Source of the DNA: Euglena gracilis
Lineage: Eukaryota > Euglenida > Euglenophyceae > Euglenales
Direction of reading: 5' to 3'
NCBI GenBank assembly: GCA_039621445.1
Contig: CP154957.1
Location: 12,979,462 to 13,043,461, forward strand
DNA: 64,000 nt
Shown here in pieces: positions 22,135 to 32,052 of this stretch. Numbering within the stretch: the first letter of the stretch is position 1; each line of letters begins with the position of its first letter. The notes below the pieces were generated by a model that was not told where the DNA came from, ran no database searches, and saw only the letters and a list, made by a program, of their open reading frames with translations. The translations under genes and the position numbers were made by a program.

Positions 22135-22383
22135 GTTTGCTTTCTGAACTTCGATAAAGTACTCCTACCTAGATGTTCAGAATACCTTCTGTCCTGGTAT
22201 GAATTGTGGGGCATTCACTGCAAAACTCAGAAGTTATTTATGACTCATCGCTCATCAAAAAACATCCACCTAATGAAAGTATTTGCAGTTTTGTCTTCCC
22301 CGCGAAGGAAAATTTGATTTGTTTGGGCCTTTGCTTTCCTTTGTTTTGTTTACTCATTCTGTCATCCCTTGTCCAACCCGAAG

Positions 22384-22471
22384 CGATTGGATGGCCCAGA
22401 GTCTGCATCTGAAACGAGTGATGCGGCGGAAGACCTTCTACTGTCCAGCTCTCCTTTCAGAGGGGTGGCAG
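22384..22471 (+). CDS. possible acidic exon of the same gene
   Basis: Preceded by the pyrimidine-rich TTTACTCATTCTGTCATCCC stretch and CCGAAG, followed by GTCCGG at 22472. The phase-0 frame reads RLDGPESASETSDAAEDLLL, then Ser-rich residues. The acceptor is weak. Other frames are open, so this is tentative. Confidence 0.28.
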
Positions 22472-23149
22472 GTCCGGCTTTTTTTTAAGAAACCACTGAA
22501 GGCTGCGTTTCATTCACATAACAGGATGTGGCGGCAATTTGACAACTCTTCGCTTTAGTGGTGTTCTCGAGGCATCAAGAAAAATTTTGCAGTCAACTCA
22601 TACATTTTGCAGTAACCCCCCTAAATAACATCCCCCAGGGTGGATTTCGACCAACCAAATTGCGTTCCTGGAGTGAATATTTGGAGGGGGTTATTGCATT
22701 TGAGAAAGGACTGCTTTTTTGTTTTAACACAGACGACATTAACAGCGACGACAAGGACAACAACAGCAAGGAAACAGCAAGAATGTCCCTGCATTTCAGT
22801 CATTCGAAAGGGTGATCTGAATCACAGGTATCCATTCCCTGACAACGACAACGGAGAGATGTGCCTTTCTTTGGCATAGCGAAGAAGTAGCGGCAATGGC
22901 GCTGGACTCTATGCTCTTGGTGTTGCTGGTTGTGAACCAAGTGTCGCTTTTGCTGCTGGTGCGCACCAACACACGTATATTTACCCCGCAACATTCCACC
23001 ACAATTTCCTCGTCGGTTATGCCATCGCCATTCCAATGTACCCTCGAAACGAGGGGAATGGAAAACCAGAAAACGGCACCCAGTCAGTGGCCGCCTCCCT
23101 TTTTTCTGGAAATGCTAAAATAGAGTAAAATCTATAATTGTAGTCTAAA
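22472..23149. other. intergenic or intron, no gene recognised
   Basis: AT-rich sequence. A 75-codon + frame at 22896-23123 starts with a hydrophobic stretch (MLLVLLVVNQVSLLLLV) but has no other support. A GACAAGGACAACAACAGCAA stretch is near 22750. Confidence 0.4.
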
Positions 23150-23700
23150 AATAGGACGTGTGGCCAGGGGGAACGGTGGTGATGTTTGGATAACACTTTA
23201 AATTAGGGGTTCTGCCCAGAAAATCGTTGATGGGTTTTGCTTGCATTGCTTCCCCTCCAAAAGTGCCTGAGCAAATCATGCAAGCATGGGGCCACCTGGA
23301 CCTGGGGGGTGGCATCCCCCCCCCCCGCAGTTTGCGAATGCACGTTGACAAGAGAGGCAGGGGGTCCTCAAATTTGAATAATTGGGTCCACCAATTTGGC
23401 TGAATCCCAATTGGGGGTGACCATCAAAACTTTGGTCTGGGGAAACATTTTTTTGCCTGGGCAGGTGTTTTTGATTACAGACCAGGGAGGGGGTGGCATA
23501 AACTCCTCCCGCATTGTCCAGGGCATGTACAGCTCTGGCCTCCCAGTGGGGCAATTTGTCAAAGTTTGGGCGTTTTGCCCAGTTACCTGGGAAGGAAAAA
23601 TAAATCTGGGCCCAGAATTATTCAGAAGTTTTTGAATTGATGTCTGAGCCATTGAAAAAACTGGGGTCCAGCGGGTATCCCCCCTGTCCAGTTCCCACTC
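23150..23700 (-). pseudogene. inverted relic of a DIRS element (end of RNase H to start of recombinase)
   Basis: Minus-strand frames match the intact-order element at 26,780-27,260 piece by piece: YPLDPSFF against YSLDPKLF, PPPPWSVIKNTCPG against NPPWSVIQNF, then a Phe-Gln-Lys-Val-Leu-Met stretch and INDFLGRTPNLK against INDFLGRNTSLK. Frames shift several times, so it is dead. It points away from the main element and lies directly beside its left terminal repeat. Confidence 0.75.
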
Positions 23701-23820
23701 CTTCCGGGATATACTGTTGATTCATTAGAATGGACCCGCTTTCGTTGAAGGGGGCTTTTTTAGAGACACCTCGGGCTCCGCACTTTGCCATTGTGGACAC
23801 TCGGGCTCCGCACTTTGCCA

Positions 23821-23932
23821 TTGTGAGGCCATGCCTTGCTCGCCGGCGGTTTGCTGTGCGATTGTTCGTTGCGCTGGGTTAGGAGGTCCCGCTTAGTGCC
23901 TTTTTTCGCCGGAGTTGGCTGATTCCTAACTT
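23821..23932 (+). repeat. left inverted terminal repeat of the DIRS element
   Basis: Contains CCTTGCTCGCCGGCGG, GGTTAGGAGGTCCCGCTTAG and GCCGGAGTTGGCTGATTC. The reverse complement recurs at 30,533-30,640 and a direct-orientation copy at 30,880-31,010. Just outside, TCGGGCTCCGCACTTTGCC occurs twice in tandem (about 23,771 and 23,802); its complement is in both internal complementary regions. Confidence 0.85.
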
Positions 23933-24067
23933 GCCCTTCGACACCCAGAAGAAAGGAAAAGAGTTCACGAACGAAGAAGAACCAAGAAAAGAAGTCAATA
24001 TCGCTTCAATATCCAAAAGGACACGAACCAGAGGAATATCAATTATCAAATTTCAATTTCGATTTCA

Positions 24068-25404
24068 ATGAGCAATGCAGTGGGAAAGAAAGTGGAATTA
24101 TTTGGTCAGGGACGTCCTGGAGTAGTGGCCGCAGCAGCTGGAGAACTTGGAGATGCGGTCAACACGTGGCAAACCGTGGCCGTTTTTCCCCCCAGACCCC
24201 CACCCCAGAAATTTCCCAGCACAACCCCCCCCCCAGTGACGGCCACGGTCCTTGGACCACTATGGCCAGAAGGCCCAGAAAACAGAAGTCAGCCCCAGCC
24301 CTTGGGGGGCAAAAGATGGGCCATAGGGGCCCAACATGCTTCAGAATTGGACATCCAAAGCCCACATATCAGGGGCATCTCCCCCACAGGTGCCCAGTCA
24401 CCTGTACACAATTTGGCCAGAATACGGGGAGATGGAACCAAGGCCAAGGAGGTCAAAACTACAACCAGTTTCACAAGCAAATCCCCTCAGGAAGGGGCAT
24501 CTGTCAAACCCCCCCAATTCATCTGGAACAACAGCCCCTCTCAAGGGGGAAGGGGGTGGCCACAGCAGCCCCCCCAGATTTCCAGTGGGGTTGGAGGCCA
24601 AGAAGAACTCCAGGCCTGGAAGACCAACAGATGGATTATGGAGAAAGATTTATACATGGAGGCCTTGGAGGCCAGCAGGGTGGACCCACAGTGGCCACCA
24701 AGAAGCTAAGGGGCATCATCCCCAACCAGCAGGGTGGACCAACAGTGGCCACCAAGAAGCTAAGAATGCTGCTGGAGAAATCCCCCGAGGGACCCACAGA
24801 GGCCCTTTGCCAAAAAAGGGGGAAAAAGGGACCCACAGTGGCCCTTTCAATGGCCCGGCCTCAGGAGGAAAAGGGACCCACAGTGGCCCTTTTGGGAGGG
24901 GCAGGAACCCCTCCAGCAATTATTTCTCAATTCCCGATGGTTCAATCAAGGGGGGGACCCACAGAGGCCCCCCTATGGTATGTCAACCAACGACAGCAAC
25001 ATGGAGAAGACCAGATAGGCCAAACAGGGGCATTAAGCCCTATGGTATGCCTTCCAACAACAAGATCATCCAGAGAGGTGAGCAGAGAGGGAGAGAGTGC
25101 ATGCACATCCCCCCAGAAAAAATTTCTTTTTCCAAGGGCCCAAGTCCCAGGGGACCTAGGGGTGCAATGTCCAACACCCCCAACCAAGCCCACCCAGAAT
25201 CATCTTATCCAGAAAATAAATTCAATGGAGGAAACATGGGGAGACACCCCCCTCCATCAAAGGCTGCAAAAAAGCCAAAAATGTCCAGCTCCCCCAGCCC
25301 AGCCCCCCCAAAATCATCTAATCCAAGAAATAAATTCCATGGAGGAAAAATGGGGAGACACCCCCCTCCATCAAAGGCTACAAAAAAACCTGAAATGGTG
25401 GTGA
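24068..25404 (+). pseudogene. gag-like ORF1 region of the DIRS element
   Basis: The first ATG (24068) opens a frame with MSNAVGKKVELFGQG. The better continuation is the frame open from 24166 to a TGA at 25402, which is the reverse-transcriptase frame. It is Gln/Pro/Gly-rich with a repeated GPTVATKKL/GPTVAL motif and a duplicated block NHLIQ(K/E)INSMEE. It has no enzymatic domain, as expected for a nucleocapsid-like protein upstream of the polymerase. A second, 603-codon frame overlaps it and appears to be a shadow. The frame change between 24,068 and 24,240 coincides with C runs. Confidence 0.6.
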
Positions 25405-26147
25405 AAAAATGCCCTCCCAACAACATGTCAACTAATCAGGGATGGCATTCAAACCCCTTGTGTAAACCCACCAAAATTGTCCATCCACCCAAAACCCAGG
25501 GCAAATTTGAACCTGCACCAAGCAGAAAAAATACTGCTGGACTACGAAAATCTGGATCCGTAAAGAGGGTGAGGGATTCAATCACCCAGCACCTAATCCC
25601 CTGGTTTCTGATTTCAAAACCAGAAGGGGAACAGACAAAATGGAGACTAATAAAATCAAAGGTTCCAAGTGAAACCTTTCAAGCTGGATCACATCCAGCA
25701 CATTTTTCCAGTTTTGCAAAAAGGCCACTGGGCAGCCAAAATAGATTTAAAGGATGCTTACTTCCACATCCCAGTGAGCCAGGCCCTAAGGCTTTTTCTA
25801 AGACATCAGGTGGGGGGGCAGACCTGGGAATTCCAGGCAGGCTGTTTTGGCCTGAATGTAATGCCCCAGATTTTTATGTCAGTAATGATGACATTCGAAA
25901 AACTGTGGAGGAAAAGGAGCATCCAGGTATTTATTTACCTGGACGACATTTTACTGGTGGCCCCAACATAAAACATCTTACAAAATCACCTGAACACAGT
26001 GGTCAGGGATTTAATCAAATCAGGATTCAAAATCAATGTGAAAAAGTCCACCCTGGAGCCCACCCAAATCGAAAATCATCTTGGATTTCAACTAAACTTC
26101 CAAGAGGGAAAATTACAGGTGCCCCCCCAGAAAATAAAAAACAGTAA
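25405..26147 (+). pseudogene. DIRS reverse transcriptase, frameshifted
   Basis: Reverse-transcriptase motifs appear in order: KPEGEQTKWRLI (about 25,620), FKLDHIQ, AAKIDLKDAYFHIP (catalytic Asp in motif A), CFGLNVMPQIFM, and IYLDDILL (motif C, YLDD, about 25,936). The thumb follows (KSGFKINVKKSTLEPTQ). They lie in different frames with stops near 25,560-25,660 and a shift after 25,971, so the copy is inactive. KxxLxxAY-type motif A and YLDD fit DIRS-type enzymes. Confidence 0.85.
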
Positions 26148-26164
26148 AAAAGGAGCTGGGAAAA

Positions 26165-26780
26165 ATGGTGAAAAAAGATTGCATGTCAAAAAGGCAACTG
26201 GCTGCCATTTTGGGCCAAATCAGATGCAATCTAATGGCCATGCCCTTTCTAAGGGCCTTTACGGATGCCCTGGCAATTTTTTTGGTGGAAAATTACACAG
26301 CACCCTGGGACTCAAAACATCCCATTTCCCAAAGAATAAAGGACCAATTAAGGGAAATAAAAATTCTGCTGGAAACCTGGGGGGGCAGACCCTTCCCCCA
26401 AAGTGCAACCAGGGAGTTGCACTTAGACAGCAGCGCCCATGCCTGGGGGGGGGGGGGCTGGACATTTGAACAGGCAAAATTGTGCAGGAATTTTGGAGGG
26501 AAAACTCCATTTTGCACAAAAATGTCAAAGAATTAAGTGCAGCAATAAGCACAGTTCAAAGCCTCAGCCAGCCAGGAGAAACTGTATCCCTGTCAGTGGA
26601 CAATCAAGTAATTTACTATTACTTAACAAAAGGGGGGGGGCAGAAAAGACCCCTTCAATTCCATGCTAAGGCCCTTTTTCAAATGGTGCATGGAGCACAA
26701 CATAAACCTGCAAGTAAAGTGGGTCCCATCAAAGAAATGCCTGGCAGACCCCATAAGCAGGTGGGAGATGGACAGTGGGG
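26165..26780 (+). pseudogene. DIRS RNase H domain, frameshifted at G runs
   Basis: The segment holds the acidic RNase H positions: LHLDSSAHAWGG (first Asp), HKNVKELSA (Glu), SVDNQVIYYYLTK (Asp) and ADPISR (last Asp). The frame breaks at a run of about 12 G within AHAWGGGG (26,441-26,452) and again at a G run near 26,632. The second copy at 28,380-28,746 reads through the first site with a shorter tract. Confidence 0.8.
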
Positions 26781-27071
26781 ATTACTCACTGGACCCCAAA
26801 CTTTTTCAATGGCTGAGTCAGCAGTTCAAAAATTACATAAACATGAAAACAGACCTTTTTGCCTCACCAGGCAACAAAAAACTGCCACAGTTTGTGGCCA
26901 GGTGGCCCCACTGGGAAGCCACAGCAGTGGATGCATTGCAATGTCCACTGGACAACATGGGTGGACTTTATGCAAACCCCCCCTGGTCTGTAATTCAAAA
27001 TTTTCCCCCAGATTAACAATGTTTCCACAAGCCAAAGTTTTGATGGTCACCCCCTACTGGGATTCAGCCAC
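26781..27071 (+). pseudogene. DIRS post-RNase H region with NPPW motif
   Basis: Reads LDPKLFQWLSQQF, FASPGNKKLPQFVARW and GLYANPPWSVIQNF. DIRS-type elements often carry a region after RNase H likened to DNA N6-adenine methyltransferases, whose motif IV is N/D-PP-Y/W/F; NPPW fits. Whether it ever had methyltransferase activity cannot be judged. The frame ends at about 27,016. Confidence 0.55.
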
Positions 27072-28094
27072 ATGGTGGCCCCAGTTAACAAAAATGAAAG
27101 TTCCAGGGACCCCCTGCCTGAAAATCACCCCTTACAAGGGTATGTTCACCAATTGCAGGGGGGAAAAAATGCCACCCCCCAGGTGGCCCCTGCTTTGCAT
27201 GATTTGCTCAGGCAAATTTTGGAGGGGAAGCAAGTACAAAATTCGACCATTAACGATTTCTTGGGAAGAAACACCAGTTTAAAGCGTTATCAAAGCGCTT
27301 TTACGCTTTTATGGGTAATTTTGGACAAAATGGGGGTACCCCCCCCCTGAAGCTACCACTGACCAAGTGGTTGACGCTTTAATTCAACTATTTCAATTTT
27401 CAAAGGCCCAAGCACGCAATGCATACAGTGCTATGCTATTGATCCCTGGCTTTGGAGGCCTGATGTTCCATGCCATGTTGGCACCTTATAAAAGGCTTTG
27501 GAACCAAAATTTGGAGAAATATGGTGCATTCTGGGATCCCCTCCCAATCCTCCTTGGGCTGGCACAGTCCACCCTGCCCTCTGATATATGTACATTGCGT
27601 ACACAACTCATTTTCTGTTCACGAATCCTCTGCTTGTACAGAAGTTCTGATTTGGCACAGGTCCAAGGAACCACCAATGTGTTGGGGGGGGGCACCCTAC
27701 ATCAAAATTAACCGTAAAGGTCAAAAACTCCACACCCAAATCAGCCCCTTTCATTTAATTATGGCATATGTGGCAGCAACACGTTTCTTTATGAGACCTG
27801 GGGGCCCCCTTTTAATTACGTTAAAACCCCCCTACAAAGCCATTAAGGCAGATACCATTGCTTCTATCACCAAAGACTTTTTGACCAAACAGGGGGTACC
27901 CCCCCAGGTTTGGGGACCCCACTGCACCAGAGGGGCAGGGGTTGGTTTGCTAAAAAAATTGGGCCTTTCTGCCCAAGAAGTTTGTGAAAGTGGTCAATGG
28001 AAGGGGGTGGAGGCTTTCACAGCCCATTATCAAAGATTTGGTGCCCAAGGTTCTTTGGAGAATGCCCTGGCCCCCCTTTTTTCAGTGCACAATC
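27072..28094 (+). pseudogene. DIRS tyrosine recombinase, first copy
   Basis: An N-terminal SAM-like part (INDFLGRNTSLKRYQSA) is followed by the catalytic core: Arg in YRSSDLAQVQG, Lys in NRKGQKLH, HCTR box (GPHCTRGAGVG) and nucleophile Tyr in FTAHYQRF. All expected R-K-HxxR-Y residues are present. The frame changes at C8 near 27,341 and at G8 near 27,684. Once those tracts are discounted the domain is otherwise intact, which suggests fairly recent decay. Confidence 0.8.
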
Positions 28095-28196
28095 TGGCCT
28101 CACAATGGCAAAGTGCGGAGCCCGAGGTGTCTCGTACTCCCTCGAGGCAGACCGAGAAGGGAGGAAGGGACACCGAGGGCGAAGCACAAAGACATT
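28095..28196. repeat. internal complementary region 1 of the DIRS element
   Basis: CACAATGGCAAAGTGCGGAG with the following CCCGAGGTGTCTC is the reverse complement of the left outer tip. The next part, CTCGTACTCCCTCGAGGC through GAAGCACAAAG, is the reverse complement of the right outer tip (30,634-30,688). In DIRS-1-like elements this region is thought to template circle formation. Confidence 0.8.
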
Positions 28197-28746
28197 GAAC
28201 CCGGTGCTCCGAGATATTTTAAAAGCGGGGTTCAAACTCAATGTAAAAAAGTCGACCCTGGAACCCACACAAACTGTGCACCACCTGGGGTTTCAACTAG
28301 ACTTCCAAGACGGAAAGTTACAAGTGCCCCCCCAAAAGGTCAAGACCATCAAAAAGGATCTGGGCAAAATTGTAATGAAGGACTTCATGTCAAAAAGGCA
28401 GCTGGCTGCCATTTTGGGACAAATCAGGTCCAACCTGATGGTCCTGCCCTTCCTCAGGGCTTTTACGGATCCGCTTGCCAATTTTCTGGCAAAACACTCC
28501 ATAGCCCCCTGGGACTCCAGACATCACATTTCACTAGAAATAAAAACCCAACTAAGGGAAATCAAAATTCTATTGGACGTGTGGGAGGGAAGACCCTTTC
28601 CCGAAAATGCCACCAGGGAGTTGCACTCAGACAGCAGCACCCACGCATGGGGGGGATTAGACATCCGTACAGGAAACATTGTGCAGGAATTTTGGAGAGA
28701 AAGGTCCACACTGCACATAAATGCCAAAGAACTAAGTGCACAATAA
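28197..28746 (+). pseudogene. second DIRS copy, RT thumb and RNase H (5'-truncated)
   Basis: It begins abruptly at LRDILKAGFKLNVKKS, homologous to the thumb at about 26,000, so the palm and gag are missing. It then reads uninterrupted through KRQLAAILGQIRSNLM, LHSDSSTHAWGG and HINAKELSAQ to a TAA. This stretch keeps one frame, unlike the first copy, and carries no long G tract at the equivalent Gly-rich site. Confidence 0.8.
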
Positions 28747-29330
28747 GCACAGTAAAAAGCCTAAGCAATCCAGGAGAAACAGTTCTACTTTCAGTCGACG
28801 AGCAGGTAATTTCTTATTACCTGACAAAAGGAGAGGCAAAAAAGACCCCTTCAACACAATGCTAATACCATTTTTCAAATGGTGCACGGAGCACAAAATA
28901 AATTTGCACGTCAAGTGGGTGCCTTCAAGAAATGTCTTCCAGACCCCATAAGCAGACGGGAAATGGACAGGGGGGGATTACTCACTGGACCCCCAACTTT
29001 TTCAAAGGCTCAACCAGCATTTCAAACCGTTCATTGCTTTGAAAACAGATTTATTTGCTTCCCCAGGCAACAAAACACTGCCCAATTTTGTGGCCAGGTG
29101 GCCCCACTTGGAGGCATCAGCAGTAAATGCACCACAATGGCTTCTAGACAATCTGGGGGACATTTATGCGGGCCCCCCTCTTGTCAGTAATTCAGAAATT
29201 CCTTCCCAGATTGAAAACTTTTCCACAGACAAAAGTTTTGATGGTAACCCCCTACTGGGATTCAGCCACCTGGTGGCCCCAGTTAATAAAAATGAAAGTG
29301 CCAGGGACCCAATGAGAATCGCCCCGTACA
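28747..29330 (+). pseudogene. second DIRS copy, end of RNase H and following region
   Basis: Contains SVDEQVISYYLTKGE (DN changed to DE), then LKTDLFASPGNKTLPNFVA and a Gly-Asp-Ile-Tyr-Ala-Gly-Pro-Pro stretch where the first copy has ANPPW. Frame changes at about 28,746 and 28,900-29,040. It is shorter than the first copy around 29,330-29,460, where AAGGGAAACAAATAC is tandemly duplicated. Confidence 0.7.
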
Positions 29331-30304
29331 AGGGTATGTTCACCAATGCCAGGGGAGAAGAAATGCCACCCCCCAGGCGGCCCCTGCACCTGCAGAAGGG
29401 AAACAAATACAATAATCGGAAGGGAAACAAATACAAAATAAAAATTTCCTGGGAAGAAACCCCACTATAAGGCGTTGTCAAAACGCTTTTAAGTTTTCTA
29501 TGGGTGATTCTGGAGAAAATGGGGTACCCCCCCCCCTGCAGCCACCGCTGACCAAGTGGTTGACGCCTTAATTCAACTTTTCAATTTTCAAGGGCACATG
29601 CATACAGTGGTATGATTTTAATCCCTGGCTTTGGTGGCCTGAATTTGCATGGCATGCTAGCCCCTTACTAAAGGCTTTGGAATCAAAATCTGGAGAAGTA
29701 TGGTGCTTTTTGGGATCCTCTCCTAATCCTCCTGGGGCTGGCACAGTCCCCCCTGCCCACTGATATTTGTACATTACAAACACAACTCATTGTTTGCTTC
29801 AGAATTCTCTGTTTACACAGAAGTTCTGATTTGGCACAGGTCCAAAGAACCACCCGTGTGTGGGTGGGGTTCCCTACATCAAAGTTAAGCGGAAAGGCCA
29901 AAAGTTACACAAGTGGGTGAGAGTTGTTGAAATTCCTCAATGTCCCAAAATTAGTCCCTTCCATGTAATGATGTCCTATGTGGCAGCAACACGTTTCTTT
30001 GTGAAACCTGGAGGCCCCCTTTTAATTTCATTAAAGCCCCCCTATAAAGCCATAAGTGCTGATACCGTTGGTTCCATCACAAAAACATTATTAGCCCAAT
30101 ATGGGGTTACCCCCCAGGTTAGGGGACCCCAATCCACCAGAGGGGCAGGGGTTGGTTTGCTAAAAAAAAAAGGCCTTTCTGCCCAAGGAGTTTGTGAAAT
30201 TGGTTAGTTGAAGGGGGTGGAGGATTTTACAGCCCATTATCAAAGGCTTAGTGCCCAAGTTTCTTTGGAGAATGCCCTGGCCCCCTTTTTTCAGTGCACA
30301 ATCT
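29331..30304 (+). pseudogene. second DIRS copy, tyrosine recombinase with lost His and stop
   Basis: Same order as the first recombinase: SSDLAQVQRTT, then a TRGAGVGLLKK box and FTAHYQRL. The HxxR box reads Gln-Ser-Thr-Arg, so the catalytic His is gone, and a TAG interrupts the frame between CEIG and LKGVEDF (about 30,206). Frame breaks coincide with the C run at about 29,527 and with the 29,860 region. Inactive. Confidence 0.8.
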
Positions 30305-30408
30305 GGCCTCACGATGGCAAAGTGCGGAGCCCGAGGTGTCTCGTACTCCATCAAGGCAAGGCGGCCAGGAAGAGACACCGAGGGCGGAGCACAAAGGCAT
30401 TGTGAGCC
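30305..30408. repeat. internal complementary region 2 of the DIRS element
   Basis: CACGATGGCAAAGTGCGGAG, then CTCGTACTCCATCAAGGC and GCGGAGCACAAAGGCATTG. It is closer to the right outer tip (30,628-30,690) than region 1, so it is probably the original partner of this right end. Confidence 0.8.
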
Positions 30409-30532
30409 CGACCCACCCACCCATGTCAGGAAATTTGTGTTCAAACGCCCTTGATCAGAAGATGGGGGCCGCGGCAGGGGGATTGGGGGACGCCCTCCAG
30501 GGGACAGAAGCCACGTCGTCAAGTCGGAGAAG

Positions 30533-30690
30533 CATCAGCAGCCAACTCCGGCAAGGCGGCACTAAGCGCTATCTCCTAACCTACGCGCCAAAACAATCAC
30601 AACAAACCACGGGCGAGCAAGGCACGGCCTCACAATGCCTTTGTGCTCCGCCCTTCCTCCCTGGTTGGCTTGCCTCGAGGGAGTACGAGT
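30533..30690 (-). repeat. right inverted terminal repeat of the DIRS element
   Basis: 30,533-30,640 is the reverse complement of the left terminal repeat. 30,628-30,690 (CAATGCCTTTGTGCTCCGCC ... GAGGGAGTACGAG) is the unique outer tip complementary to the internal region 200-300 bases upstream. Confidence 0.8.
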
Positions 30691-30869
30691 AGAGTTACTG
30701 TGCCGAGGTGTTTAACTTCATTTCTACCTGACCCCCCAGCGGGGGTCCGCCGCCTGGTTGGGGCTGGAAAAAAGGTGCTGGCTGGACCCTCCCCTCCCCC
30801 CCCCCGGTGTGGGCACTGACAGCAACCATGCCTGGGGGGGGGGGCTGGGCATGCGAACAATTGTCCCGG

Positions 30870-31215
30870 GGACGCCTGGGGAGCCGCGCTTTGCCGTTGG
30901 GAGGCCATGCCTTGTCCGCCGGCGGTGTTGTTTGGATTGTTTGGCTTTCGCGCTGGGTTAGGAGGTCCCTCTTAGTGCCTTGGTCGCCAGAAGTGGCTGA
31001 TTCTTAAGACAAGGGAGGAAAGGACACCGAGGGTGAAGCACAAAGATCTGATTTGAGGTTCTGCGCAAGAGTCTCTTTCTGGATACTTTGAATTGATTTA
31101 TTGTCCTCTTTTTTTCTCAATTGAAAAGGTAGTTGCAATTCAAATTCAAATGCATGCAATTCCTGTCTCCTCGGTGTCGAAGGGCAAATTGTGTGCCTCG
31201 AGCGAGTACGATTTT
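30870..31215 (+). repeat. solo DIRS terminal-repeat relic
   Basis: A second, direct-orientation copy of the left repeat (GGCCATGCCTTGTCCGCCGG, GGTTAGGAGGTCCCTCTTAG) runs straight into complementary-region-like sequence (GACACCGAGGGTGAAGCAC) and a GAGCGAGTACGA tip near 31,200. No coding part lies between, so it is either a deletion product or a second nested insertion. Confidence 0.65.
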
Positions 31216-31844
31216 GGAGGGGTTGACCTAAAGTCAATTTTTTTGAAAAAGGAAAACGGTCATTTTTGCGACTTTTGGTGTTTTCGCCGCAGAATTTTGG
31301 CCAAACGAGCTGGTTTTTTTGTTGCTTTTTTTCCCCAGGCGGCATCCTGCTCCAGCCCGGTGCCCGGACCAGCATCTTTCCCCTCCCGGGCAGCATCTGT
31401 TTCAGGGTCAATAAATTTCCTGGCTGCTGAACTCAATTTCTTGTTTCTGTCAGGGACAGGGCCCCCATGTCCAGCAAAAGTTTTGTTTCCTGAAATTGGG
31501 ATCTTCTGTCATTTGAATGTGGAGGCTCCTTTTTTCCTTGTCTTGTGTGGTGTGTTGGCCAAATGGTGAGCCATAATCTCAATCTCATATGGAGTGGCTT
31601 GCTTTGGTTGTGATCGGCTGCACAGTTTGCCAATAGCAGTGCTGATTTAGCTGCGTTTTGTGTTGAAGCCTGGTGCTGTGGATGCTAAGTTTGTCGTAAA
31701 GGGGTTCCTCCCGTCCACAACTGCCATGAGATGTTCAGCAATATAATAGAACAATGATGCATCTTGTTTTTTGCTGTGGTTTGGCCACACTGAAAAACCA
31801 ATCTGTGATGGGTGTAGCGAGGAGGCAGCTGTTGGGTCCAGCTT

Positions 31845-32050
31845 TTGTGGATGTTTGTTGCTGTGTTTGCTCCTTTTTGTTTCCCTTTTTCCCTCGTGCA
31901 GGTGTGCTACTTCAGCATGACGAACAAGACGCTACATATGGACTCCTACCCCTTACCGCTGACGGAGGACATCGTGAGCGAGCAAGCGAAGTGCGAGATC
32001 TTTTCGACGGTGGACCTGCGGGACGCCTTCCACCAGGTGGAAAAACCAAC
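31845..32050 (+). pseudogene. Ty3/gypsy reverse transcriptase fragment
   Basis: The + frame reads NKTLHMDSYPLPLTEDIVSE, then CEIFSTVDLRDAFHQV, matching the YPLP...FS.DL..G/A.HQ block at the start of Ty3/gypsy reverse transcriptases, including the first catalytic Asp. It stops near 32,045. A pyrimidine tract and CCTCGTGCAG lie directly upstream; this may be chance. Confidence 0.8.
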
Positions 32051-32052
32051 CG

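Larger units (their letters stand above)
23763..30690 (+). mobile_element. composite DIRS-type tyrosine-recombinase retroelement
   Basis: The ends are inverted: 23,821-23,932 and 30,533-30,640 are reverse complements with few mismatches. Inside, in order, are a gag-like region, reverse transcriptase with YLDD, RNase H, an NPPW region and a tyrosine recombinase. Internal complementary regions at 28,095-28,196 and 30,305-30,408 are complementary to the outer tips of both terminal repeats, the defining DIRS layout. The element is composite: after the first complementary region a second truncated copy starts in the reverse-transcriptase thumb and runs to its own recombinase and complementary region. 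Frameshifts and stops make it non-functional. Confidence 0.85.

Noticed and set aside
22896-23123. Small frame with a hydrophobic N-terminus resembling a signal anchor.
   Set aside because: Single short frame, no coding bias, no conserved context; the CTG/TTG-rich DNA explains the Leu/Val run.
24336-26147. 603-codon plus-strand frame across the DIRS gag and RT region.
   Set aside because: The reverse-transcriptase motifs and the better gag reading are in the other frame, so this is mostly a shadow of low-GC composition. Only its KPEGEQTKWRLI part belongs to the real product, reached by a frameshift.
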